DNA from: Siphonodentalium dalli
Lineage: Eukaryota; Mollusca; Scaphopoda; Gadilida; Siphonodentaliidae
Direction of reading: 5' to 3'
NCBI GenBank assembly: GCA_032622095.1
Contig: CP136061.1
Coordinates: forward strand, 215,666,373-215,730,372
Length of the DNA: 64,000 nucleotides
Made by a program: the position numbers and the translations under genes. Under the pieces are notes generated by a model. The model saw nothing but the letters and a program-made list of their open reading frames with translations, was not told the DNA's origin and did no database searches. Below, one piece after another: positions 32,743 through 42,840 of this stretch (position 1 is its first letter; each line of letters starts with the position of its first letter).

Positions 32743-32875
32743 ACAAACAATACATAACATGTATGTACATCACTAAATCTTCCATCATATTGTATTGTAT
32801 TTATAATGACAAACAATACATAACATGCATGTACATAAATAAATACTTCCATCATATTGTATGGTATTAATAATA
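32743..32875 (+). repeat. 67-bp tandem duplication
   Basis: ACAAACAATACATAACATG followed by 'tatgtacat...cttccatcatattgtat' occurs twice in a row within the right part of the Helitron-like element. Confidence 0.85.
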
Positions 32876-33626
32876 AAGGCAAATAAAGCTAATACATTCA
32901 GGAATATGTTTCTTGAATGGTATATAAGTCATATATATTTATTTTATACATAGTATAATATAATACTAGCGTCATGGTAACTTTTTAAGCGCCAATTTTA
33001 AGAAAATACTCACTCTTTTCAATACACTAATATTTAGCAGTGACTACAATCTGTAGAATTTATTTTTGGTAGGATTTTCCCAGTAATACTTCAGGATATA
33101 GATTTCTCGCACGTCGTTAAGTTCTGTACACAAAATAACAAAATGGTATATACATGCATAGCAACATTTCTTTAAAATTGAGAATGTTTTGCCAATATTT
33201 GCATCATGAACAGAGGAGAACCTGGACATTTCTTTAAAACATCTGTATCTTCAAGGAGATATGATAGCCAGGTGTCCTCAAACTCTTAGTCTAACCCACT
33301 AGATTGGTTGATACATCTCAATGTTAAATCCAATTGTCGTCTTTATTTTTTGGAACTAATGTGTTTATGATGTTCATGTGTCATGTTATAACGTCTGAAA
33401 TATAACCAGTTGTAAATAACTAAATACTTCTTTATTGGTGGAACGGATTAATCGCGATAATATGACAATCGACAAGTTAAGCCACAACTTGTATTACATG
33501 TGTTTGAATCATGTTTTGTGATGCTATTTGAGCAAGAGTATTCTCTATTCCCACCAAATATCAACAGCATATATATATAGGGTTTCACATCACTTTAACC
33601 TGGGCAACGCCGGGTAACCCTGCTAG

Positions 33627-34034
33627 TACAAAATATAATGAGAACAATATACAATAAACACCCGGCCTATAAGGCCTATATGCCACGCTTAATATAATAT
33701 ATTCGCATACGTATAAGGAATATTTTACGTATCGATTCCTGCTAAATCAAATTGCAAAATTAAAATTAAAATTAAAACATTCATTCTGATCCTTGTATAT
33801 ATGCGTTAACCATTACTATAATAAGTAGTTTAATGTCTACATAAAAAGTTCTTTCTTTTGTTGAAAGCGTCAGAAAGGTATTTAGATATATGCCGTGGGT
33901 AAGATATTATTTTGATAAAGTACTTCATTATACTTTCCTTTGGATACCAATTCAGAAATTCTTATGACTTATGACTCCTGTGATGTCTGTACTATTTCAT
34001 GGTGGCACCGAGATGGCTTGTTTCACCCTTCTCT
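33627..34034 (+). other. Presumed intronic DNA
   Basis: AT-rich with no gene. 33965-34000 matches one unit of the minisatellite at 30388. Confidence 0.4.
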
Positions 34035-34125
34035 GGCTGGAGCTTCCTGAAATTTTGCGAAAACCCTGTGCCAATGCATTCTCTCATATATATATTCTCT
34101 TGTATATGTGAGTCTCCCATAAGGA
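34035..34125. mobile_element. Fragment of family G
   Basis: 'ggagcttcctgaaattttgcgaaaaccctgtgccaatgcattctct' matches the end of the reverse-oriented G copy at 63477. Only one degraded hairpin remains. Confidence 0.65.
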
Positions 34126-34126
34126 G

Positions 34127-34472
34127 CCTCTTTGTATTTCTAAATCTACTAGTCTTATACCTGACAAAACTGACTGAGCAGCCTCATTTCTGACACAATC
34201 TTTGGTGTAGCTGGATTTTTGGAAGGAACTGTGTACATTTTTTGAGACCCCACATTTCTAAAATATACTAGTCTTATATATTTGACAACACTAACCCTGC
34301 CCTTTCCCTCAGAGATTTGGATTATGAATCCCATAGGTTATTATCTATATTATAATGCACTGGTTACTCCACCCTCAGTCATTACATGTACATGTAGTTG
34401 GTTCAGTTCTGACCTGATCTAAGTGATCTTTGGTGTAGCTGCATGATATCTGATAAAATTTTGAGACTCTAC
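34127..34472 (+). repeat. Degenerate tandem host repeat around the hAT-like insertion
   Basis: 'tttctaaatctactagtcttatacctgacaa' recurs at about 34253 and 34996, and 'atctttggtgtagctg' at 34199 and 34428. The unit holding 'ttttgagaccccacatttctaaaatatactag' (34238) lacks the insertion found in 'ttttgagactctac' (34460). Confidence 0.65.
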
Positions 34473-34982
34473 CAGGGGGGGGTGAAAAAAAAAATATGTG
34501 GCGGGGTGGGTGGGTGATCAAAGCCACCAACAAGCAATTTTTTCCTCAACTAAAAAAATAAATTCTGCTTGTTTTTTAGTGTTTTGGCAATGAGTTGGGC
34601 TTCAAAACCACTTTGAATGAGAGAAATAATGTAATTCTAACTGGTAAACTGACTGCAGGCAGTTATCGTGTTGTATTTTGTTGCAAATTTTGAAATCCAA
34701 GATGGCCGCTGGCAGCCATGTTTTTTTGGCCGAATGACTTCAAAATGACTCATTCCTATTTACATGTCCATGTTAACATTCATGATAAATAGTATGCACA
34801 GAAGTTCATATACAGCTGTTTACAGTGAATTTCCCCCCGCAAATCTCTGTTTTAGTGTTAAAAGGGGGGTGGGTGTCAAAAAATGGTCAGAAAAAATTGG
34901 CGGTGGGGGTGGGTGGGTACAAAAAATGATCGAAAGGGAAAAAATGCCATGCGTGCCTGAATTTTTTTTCCGACCCCCCCTG
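34473..34982. mobile_element. hAT-like short element (510 bp)
   Basis: CAGGGGGGGGTGAAAAAAAA at the left pairs with 'ttttttttccgacccccccctg' at the right. The flanks are GACTCTAC (34465-34472) and ACTCTAC (34983-34989; 8 bp match if the terminal G is counted). A CAGGG end and a 7-8 bp duplication fit hAT. Inside are two direct G-rich runs, GGCGGGGTGGGTGGG (34499) and GGCGGTGGGGGTGGGTGGG (34899), that could form G-quadruplexes. No transposase. Confidence 0.75.
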
Positions 34983-35076
34983 ACTCTACATGTATTTCTA
35001 AATCTACTAGACTTATATCTGACAACTCTGACCCTGTTCCCCGGAGATCTGGATATTAGGAATCCCACTGGGTAGT

Positions 35077-35761
35077 TATTATATGGGATGAGCCTATAGC
35101 ACACTATCAATTTGTCATTAGCTGAGGCTATCTTTCTCACAACTGACAGCTTATCACTGAGAAGTGAATTGATCCTACCAATTTTTATTCAAATGTGTAA
35201 ATGTTGGGGCCCACATTATTTGCCTAACAGTGTATTATTAAAAGATATGTCAATCTCTGGGGTTTTTGTTTTGTTATTCGGTCAATTTGTATGGGATTCA
35301 GCCCATCTGATCAATACTGCTATATGAAGTTCGTGCTTAATTTGTCGGCTTTCTCCATTTCCCAATGGTAATGGACGCATGGCTGCATAATTACTGATGA
35401 ATGGAGGTTGGGATAAATATTACATGACTCCTGTCACATGCTGTGTCCTTAATTGTAGTAATTGGCTTTCACAGGTGTGGTTTATTGTGCTGTAGTAATT
35501 CATATCCTAACCACTTCCCAATAGAGGGGTTCGCTGCTAAGAATGGAGTAATTAAGCATACATTATATCATCTTGGTCATGTTATGTGTCCCCTAATTGC
35601 CATAACTTGATAGGTTTGACAAAAGTCACAGATGTGGCCCATTGGTCATGGCAGCCAGCCTTCACAGAAACGATATTTCGATTGGTGACCTATTAGGGCG
35701 TCTGATATATTCTCTAGACACCAAATTTAGCATAGTAGTTGATCGCTTTTGTCACAGGTCC
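35077..35761 (+). other. Presumed intronic DNA, nothing recognised
   Basis: No exon-like or repeat signal beyond the short 'catgactcctgt' word at 35424. Confidence 0.35.
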
Positions 35762-36130
35762 TTAACCCTTTACCCAACAAACCGGCCAAAACCGGCCAAA
35801 TAAAGCTTCAACAGCTTAAAATATCATCGGTCTGTCTCAATAGAACCATACAAATATGGATATCATTGGAACCGGCTCATTGACCACATTGTGATAGTTA
35901 CAGTTATGCCCTGTGCCAATGCATTCTCTTATATATGCGAGTCGACCATAAGTCGCCTCGCATATATAAGAGAATGCATTGACCATTTTTTCTTACATTC
36001 TTTAACAATTTTATAATTTTTAATGTGTTAAGCCAATGCATTCTCTTATATATGCGAGGCGACCTATGGTCGACTCGCATATATAAGAGAATGCATTGGC
36101 ACAGGGCCCTTCTGTTGGGTAAAGGGTTAA
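35762..36130 (+). mobile_element. Family D piggyBac-like MITE (369 bp)
   Basis: TTAACCCTTTACCCAACAAA to GTTGGGTAAAGGGTTAA. Two 69-bp hairpins are present, and about 31 bp of the A/T spacer between them is deleted relative to 36603. Confidence 0.95.
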
Positions 36131-36209
36131 CAAAATTTAGCTGTAACACCCAAAATACTAAATTATAAGTCTTATACCAGGGTTACCACTAGAGGGGCAA
36201 TTAGTAGGT

Positions 36210-36392
36210 CGTTTGCTGAACTTATTATCTAAACCTTTCCCTCAATAAATATGGCTCCTTCTGCATTTTTATTTATCTGATGTCTGCTTTTACCACCTCT
36301 CTTTTAAGATATCCCACTAAATGAATAATAGACTAATCCAATGTACACCTTTTATCAAAATGGGAAAATCCATTTAGTATAGAAAGGGTTAA
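36210..36392 (-). repeat. Family P repeat, right part
   Basis: 'gaacttattatctaaacctttcc...ccttctgcat' to 'aatccatttagtatagaaagggttaa'. TTAA is present at the right end; the left end is lost. Confidence 0.65.
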
Positions 36393-36602
36393 TGTCTACT
36401 AGTACATCACCTGTGTATCTCCCTTAAAGCTTAACAATAGTTAATCATCCTGTAGGTAAATAATTCTCTTTATAGATACATTCATCCACAATTATATTGG
36501 CTTAGATCTCAAAGATATCAAAGTGGACATCACTTAGCCAGGTGTATAGGTTCTTTCTGGTTATGGTTACATCATGATTACATTGTCTAATAGCACCTAT
36601 TG

Positions 36603-37002
36603 TTAACCCTTTACCCAACAAACCGGCCAAAACCGGCCAAATAAAGCTTCAACAGCCTAAAATATCTTCGTTCTGTCTCAATAGAACCATACAAATATGG
36701 ATATCATTGGAACCGGCTCCTTGACCACATTGTGATAGTTACAGTTATGCCCTGTGCCAATGCATTCTCTTATATATGCGAGTCGACCATAGGTCGCCTC
36801 GCATATATAAGAGAATGCATTGGCCTAAAAAAAATCTTTTTTTAACACTTTTTACCATTTTTTCTTACATTCTTTAACAATTTTATAATTTTTAATGTGT
36901 TAAGCCAATGCATTCTCTTATATATGCGAGGCGACCTATGGTCGACTCGCATATATAAGAGAATGCATTGGCACAGGGCCCTTCTGTTGGGTAAAGGGTT
37001 AA
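36603..37002 (+). mobile_element. Family D piggyBac-like MITE, full length (400 bp)
   Basis: TTAACCCTTTACCCAACAAA, then ACCGGCCAAAACCGGCC, then 'tatggatatcattggaaccgg'. Hairpin 1 (36756-36824) and hairpin 2 (36904-36972) are each 69 bp, GCCAATGCATTCTCTTATAT...AATGCATTGGC, with the tips CGACCATAGGTCG and CGACCTATGGTCG. An A/T-rich spacer separates them. It ends GTTGGGTAAAGGGTTAA. TTAA ends with CCCTTT fit piggyBac-derived MITEs. Copies at 45540 and 51832 are also 400 bp. Confidence 0.96.
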
Positions 37003-37135
37003 TCCGATTTGTATTGAATAATGATTGTATGGACCAGTGAAGGTTAACCTTGATCAGGAATATTTCATAGTATAAAATTGTTCTACTGAGTATAGTGAAG
37101 TCGGACCTGTGGCTTTACATGTGTCTGCTGATAAT

Positions 37136-37367
37136 TTTACCCCTTCTATACTAAATGGATTCCCCCACTCAGTTATAAATGTATACATTGGACGGGACTA
37201 TTATTCATCTGGTGGGATGTTCACGTAAAATGAGCAGATGACAGATGGGAAATATTCAGATAATAAGTTCAAAAAAGTGACCTATGCTATTATTTATTGT
37301 TATCTGATCATTGGAATTCCAATGGGATAACTACTCATCAATGAGTATTTAGTATAGAAAGGGTTAA
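37136..37367 (+). mobile_element. Family P TTAA-type MITE, near complete
   Basis: CCCCTTCTATACTAAATGGA at the left pairs with 'gagtatttagtatagaaagggttaa' at the right. The interior holds 'gatgggaaatattcagataataagttc'. The left TTAA has decayed to TTTA. Termini resemble the other CCCTTT/TTAA families. Confidence 0.75.
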
Positions 37368-38600
37368 GAAACAATGAAGAAATAAAAATTTATTTAAACA
37401 TGTATGCACAGAAACCTAGAGAAGTTCAATTTCTTCAAAACTCCAGAGCAGCCAATCAGTAAAAGTGTCAGTTGATTCCAATGTGAATCTGTGTTTATGA
37501 GTTTGTAGATTTGACAAAATTTCCTTTTTGACGACTAAGATCTATTATTTATATTCTGGAATCTAGACAGGAATTTGTCAGGAAATATCATCAAATTACA
37601 TGCTCTTTGTACTCTGGTCTTCACCATGCTCACATGTGACCTCTATTTATCCATCTATGCAGAAATCTCATTTTCTGACACTTTGAAGTGTTCTATCCTG
37701 TCAAAAATTGTAACATGTTTGAGAACTCATTGTTTTACACACCCATACTTTTAGTTTTTTGGAATGCAGGTTATTTACTGAGATATACTGTATCTAAAGC
37801 AACAAAATAGGCCACATTAGATAAAAGGTGACCTAAATCCATGGCCGTACACAGCTAGTATTTGATGGGTTCGGATGAACCCACTGTAGAAAGAATGATG
37901 GCCCTTATGAATGGATAAACTTTATACTGTTTTTATTAGTAGCAGAGCAATCTAACCAATGTGCATATAGTGTGTGAAAGTTAATTGTCTTGAATCAAAC
38001 TTAATTTGGCATCCAAAATGGTGAAAAACATACACAATTGTTCCATTATTATGTAGGCGACATAATCTGCTGTATATAATGTGGTGAACAACTCTATTCG
38101 CAAATGAAGTAATCTAGTATTAGCGATAGTTTGCTTGTGAAAATCATTTCCCGAAGATTGAAATCTAATTTTTTTCTATAGCCTACAAGTACTAGAATGC
38201 CAACTCAGTTTTTTTTATAGCTCTATAATCACTCTCAGGGCATCCGTATTTCAAAATTTTCCCGGACCCTCACTGGAGGGAGGGGAAAAACCTCTCACTC
38301 CCACCCCATCTCAGCGCTGAATGTTTCGTCACCATTTTACTAACCAGCCTTCTCCAAAAGCTGGGTATGGCCTTGTTAAAACTAAGCATTCGATCTACAA
38401 GTTACATTCCTGTTTAATAAACAATGAATGGTACAGTTGTATGCATGGTTGACATTTTCGCACTTGTTACTCATGACATGAGATACAACTGGAACCTTTG
38501 TTTGTCCTTGTTTCATCAGAGACCACAAATATTTAGTGTTATAATGCCAGCACATGCACATAGTGTGGCACTCTATCTATTGAGTTAGCACCTCCATAAA
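37368..38600 (+). other. Presumed intronic DNA, nothing recognised
   Basis: About 1.2 kb without a repeat family, credible exon or RNA. Confidence 0.35.
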
Positions 38601-38619
38601 CTGATATATATATATATAT

Positions 38620-38912
38620 ATTACACACTTAGTAGTGATTTATAAGGATTTTGATTTACGTCCCCGGTGAGCGCACGCGGATCAGATGGTTGTGGACTAT
38701 TTTGTCACATACTATCCTTAGAATTAGCGCTTTTTATCATGGAAAGTGTGTAATAAGCAGAATAATCAATAGGTTTCGATAATTACGTAACATATTTCAC
38801 TCAGGAAACCAGTCCTATTGGAAAAACCCTCGATCACTCTGCTCACTCGAGTTTTACCAGGGCCGGCTCCCTCATGAATTATTTTATGTAATCATCGAAA
38901 CCCATTGATTAT
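38620..38912. repeat. Two adjacent inverted repeats
   Basis: TTACACACTT (38620) pairs with AAGTGTGTAA (about 38744). 'aatcaataggtttcgataattacgtaa' (38764) pairs with 'ttatgtaatcatcgaaacccattgatt' (38884-38910), with an inner pair 'aaaaccctcga..tcgagtttt'. Likely remnants of fold-back elements. Confidence 0.65.
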
Positions 38913-38931
38913 ATACTCTCTATGTATTCAC

Positions 38932-39274
38932 TTAACCCTTTGGAGAGTATCTGTAACGTCATATACATGATGTCATGAGTAAATTTAACGTCAATGTCAT
39001 AGCGATAATTATTAACAAGTTCGGGTCAAAAGTGTCCAATAATTCATTTTAATTTATGTGCATTTTTTGTTAACGTGTGTTATCATAATCATTTGCACTT
39101 AAACATTCGGGACATTATATTAATCAAAATAAGTCCTATACAAATCATTTATAAATCATATGATTTATTGAAGTTATGTCTACATAAAATAACACTTCCT
39201 GAAATGACATATATGTCATTCTACTCCTCAACCGATAGACGACATATACGTCGTTCTACTCGCCAAAGGGTTAA
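38932..39274. mobile_element. piggyBac-like MITE, TTAACCCTTTGG(A/C)GAGTA type
   Basis: TTAACCCTTTGGAGAGTA at the left pairs with TACTCGCCAAAGGGTTAA at the right (one mismatch). The interior near both ends has 'acgtcatatacatgatgtcat' or 'gacatatatgtcat...gacatatacgtcg' palindromic words. It does not carry the hairpin cassette. Only one copy in the window. Confidence 0.85.
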
Positions 39275-39297
39275 GAAATGAATGTAGTGGCTGTGTG

Positions 39298-39432
39298 TTA
39301 TTGAGGGGTATGGCGCTGTGGTAATTGGGGCACATTGTGTGAACCGCAAAGTGGTTCACAATAAAGTGGTTCACAATAAAGTGGTTCACAATAATTGTGC
39401 CCCAATGACTGCAGCTTCATATTCCTCAATAA
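39298..39432. mobile_element. Fold-back repeat with internal 17-bp tandem
   Basis: TTATTGAGG...CCTCAATAA ends, inner arms 'ttggggcacattgtgtgaacc' and 'ggttcacaataattgtgcccc'. Between them AAAGTGGTTCACAATA is repeated three times. Probable MITE. Confidence 0.75.
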
Positions 39433-39528
39433 AATATATACACACCCACTATATATACACACCCACTATATATACACACCCACTATATATACACACCCAC
39501 TATATATACACACCCACTATATATACAT
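39433..39528 (+). repeat. 17-bp minisatellite
   Basis: About five copies of ATATATACACACCCACT. Confidence 0.95.
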
Positions 39529-40440
39529 TCATTTCTTATATTTATATAGCTTTTTGATGATAATATTCCCATAAAAAATCTGAATGAATTCTTATTTATT
39601 TTCACAAAATCTGCCGAGAATTTTAGACTAGCCCACGCAACACTTTAAGTCACTCAATATAAGATTTTCAAGAACTTATCAATCTGATGCAATTTAGCTG
39701 AACTTTCAAAAACTCGCCAAATTATTCTGCCGACTGCTTTTAGTGATTAGGTCAACGCAATTTGTGACGTCATATTCGTGTTATGGTCTGTGTTATTGGG
39801 ATATGAAACGGGTGACCAATTGGCAGTTAACCAATCACCGAACAGGATTTAGTGTAACACAGACAGGCTATGTGAATATTACTGTTTGATGGACAAGCCT
39901 CAAATCATTTGGTGAACCTTATACACTCAACTTTAATACACAGTTGTATAGATTAATCAGCATCAGACATCTCTGCCATACTATTTTGTTAAGGACTGTA
40001 CACCATTTACACCCATATCTGGTTGATAATAGCCGAATGCTTTAGTTTTCCGGATCCATTAATGTCTTGCTCGAAATTTAATCAAGCTTGGAGTATTATC
40101 CTTGTGTAGATATTAATGTCTATATGGAATATCAATATGACCCAATTTATAGAAGAGTTATTGGTCCCATCCATATATACAAATCACACATGGCTATCCA
40201 ATCATGTCTGACTGGGCAGTCAATCGTGACTCGGATTAATTCATATTCATCCTATAACCTGAATTATGGTTTTATGCATAATGGGTGTATATATGTTTCT
40301 GTGTTCATGAATGTTTCTCAACTCAATCTGATTGTGTAATTTGTGTGGTGACTGGAATAACCTTGCAGTATTTTGATGATTGGAGCGACAAAATTGTACA
40401 ACCACTAGCTTGCTTGATTCTCTGTTTGCAACCTCTCCCA
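39529..40440 (+). other. Presumed intronic DNA, nothing recognised
   Basis: Only short frames; a - strand and a + strand frame overlap here without family similarity. Confidence 0.35.
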
Positions 40441-40457
40441 CCCCCCCCCCCCCCCCC
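40441..40457 (+). repeat. Poly-C tract
   Basis: 17 consecutive C residues just upstream of a family G element. Confidence 0.95.
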
Positions 40458-40478
40458 ACAAAATGGAGAGTGAAAACT

Positions 40479-40755
40479 TTAACCCTTTCATGAAGGGAGC
40501 TGCGCTGGTGCAGCAATAAAGAAATGTGCCTATGATTCTCTTATACGGTATATCCGTATATGCGAGTCTCCCATAGGGAGCCTTGCATATATAAGAGAAT
40601 GCACTGGCTTACAAGGTCATGGAAAATATCTTTAGGCCAAAGTATTCTCTTACAATTATGCAAGTCTCCCTATGGGAGACTTGCATATATCAGAGAATGC
40701 ATCAGACATAGGGTTTTCACAAAATTTCAGGAAGCTCTAGTGATGGAAGGGTTAA
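40479..40755 (+). mobile_element. Family G piggyBac-like MITE (277 bp), reference copy
   Basis: TTAACCCTTTCATGA to 'tgatggaagggttaa'. Two hairpins lie inside (about 40531-40607 and 40633-40702) with tips CTCCCATAGGGAG and CTCCCTATGGGAG. Their arms (ATTCTCTTATA..ATGCGAG) are recognisably the same as the D/F cassette. 'ggttttcacaaaatttcaggaagctc' marks the right end. Confidence 0.88.
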
Positions 40756-41069
40756 CTGTCGGTGACTTTATAACACACTTTCCCAGTTCGCAAAATTGAA
40801 AGTGAATCTTTGAGTGTCACTTAGTTCTTGGGTCTTGGAACAGAACAGATTGACCTATTTCACAAATGCTGAAAAATACAAATCTCAAAACGCCCATAGA
40901 TTCTGAATAAAGACCCATGTCACAGTGTATTCTGTCAGGAATAAATACCAATGGATGTTGTTCCAATACAAAACCAGGAGATTTCACACGAACTATGACA
41001 CCTTATCTGTGTTAGGATTTTCAAGACTTACTGTTGTCCAAGGTTTATAAATTGTCTCTCCTTTGCTCA

Positions 41070-41880
41070 AAGGCACAGATGGCCTTCATTGTAGGTTATA
41101 TAATTTAGAAATAAATGATACCAAATTGCAATAATTTCCTCTATAAGTAGATGAATAGTGTAGTGTAATGTAAGGATAGTTTGATGCGATATAATCTACA
41201 CTTTGTGTGTTTAAAAATTCAGTTTGATTATATTATGTTTTCATGAAAAGCACATTGTTTTGTTTATCACCAGATAATATATAGTCATGAAGTTACCCAT
41301 AGATTTTTGGTTGGCAATTGTCGCAAAATTTTCAACAAAAACAACAACCATATGTTTGCGCAACATCACAGTACAGGGCTCAAACCTTCGCTAATCTGGT
41401 TTGAGGCGCATAAATCGCTCTATACGATTTCTTCACACGATTTATCATAGACCCAAAAAATGGTAATCGCCATGCATGTGGTGACAAAAATTTATAAAAA
41501 ACATGAATAAACAAGAAAGAAATGATATAATACATCTCCTTATAGCATGGCATACTATTGCATCATCCCCTTATTACGACCACACAACTTACGAGATACA
41601 ACTAAATATTATCGTAAATTCCTTATTTGGCGTGTGACGTAATTTTTACATCTTGGGAGAAAATAGCCTACTCACTGGATAAATCAAATTTGAACTCTTT
41701 GCAAAAACAACAAAATTAGGTACACATGTTAGACCAGGCTGTGGCGGAGGTAGGTGCCACTGGAGAGCGCAGAAATTGTGATAGGTATTCTCCAGGGACA
41801 TTATGCCATTGGAGGTGATCAGCGATCTGCTGGGGCATAGAGATACCACAGCCTGTTTACCATTTTTTTCTCTCAAAATA
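41070..41880 (-). mobile_element. Family N: probable 3' part of the large transposon
   Basis: Read on the - strand this matches 50600-50986 plus 51501-51831 ('cactggataa...tctcccaagatgtaaaaatta', 'ccaaataaggaat', 'aacctacaatgaaggccat'), and 59690-60135. It lies about 1 kb downstream, in gene direction, of the transposon gene remnant at 42841-45470, so it may be that element's 3' region. The link rests on position only. Confidence 0.55.
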
Positions 41881-42840
41881 TTTTAATTCACTAAAAAATA
41901 CATATAAATTCACAAATTAAGTTTGGAAATATATTCCAAGCGTTTTTATATTGAAAAATCTCGTATCTATAAATTTAATAAAGAACGGATAGTTTTATTT
42001 CATGCAAAATATATTTTTTTCTAAATAAAACGGATTTTTTCCACGAAAAATACCGCAAATTTCAAAATTTGGCCGCAAATTACATGCAATAACTACTAAG
42101 CGAAATAGGCGAGGACACTGAATGTGCATTCAAAAACTGACACAATGATTATGCTATACGATGTACTATGACTCAATGTGAAATTCCAATTCGAGTTGTG
42201 GTAATATTTCCCCTACCCCAAAATTCCCGATTTTTCTAGATTTTTAAAAAAATGACAACAAAAACTATTTTTGTTGTTGAAATATTAGACCAATGGGTAT
42301 GATTTTACGATTCATCTTCGTAAGTATATATATCAAGTGTATACACACCACAAAGCACAAACTTTAGGAATATAATTATATGCCTGATTTGTTTTTTAAA
42401 AGCGCTCATTTTATGGTATTTTCCAATCATAAATGCATACAAGTTAAAATTGTGCAGCCGACATTGATATCAACATTGATCAAATATACCATAAATTGCC
42501 ATAATCTATATCCTGTTAATTGGGTGATGCATCTGCACTCACTAGGACTCATAGCCATGCCCTAAATAAACGGGAAGGTATCCACTTCCTATCTCCTCGA
42601 AATTTTACTTATATTGACATGATACAACGAATGTGATAAGTGCATGCTGCTCTGCCAGAAAAACAAACGTAATTAAAATAATCAACTGAAATACAACAGA
42701 TCTTCTGAATTGAACTGGTTTACATAACAACACACAACAAAAGAAAAAGAAACACTATAATGGTATGTGATACAGGGTACATCTATAACGGACAGGCTAC
42801 ACCATACACTGTGCTCGATTATCAATGATTTTAAATGTCA
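41881..42840 (-). other. AT-rich spacer between transposon gene remnant and family N
   Basis: No coherent frame. It may be non-coding transposon sequence. Confidence 0.35.

Larger units (their letters stand above)
31065..33626 (+). mobile_element. Helitron-like tandem-repeat element (forward)
   Basis: It begins 'tatatttgcgaa' followed by (GTCT)n (31082-31117). About nine degenerate units of 130-150 bp follow (31140-32570), with words 'gtcgccgat..ccaccaaattgatatat', 'ccatgat..gagg..tctaat.gtgtg' and 'gagaggggcacc'. It ends with the hairpin ACCTGGGCAACGCCGGGT (33598-33615), then 7 nt, then CTAG-T. This mirrors in reverse the copies at 13.7-18.1 kb. Helitrons typically have a hairpin just before a CTRR terminus, and Helentron-derived short elements also carry microsatellites and tandem cores. 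No Rep/helicase frame is present. Confidence 0.6.
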
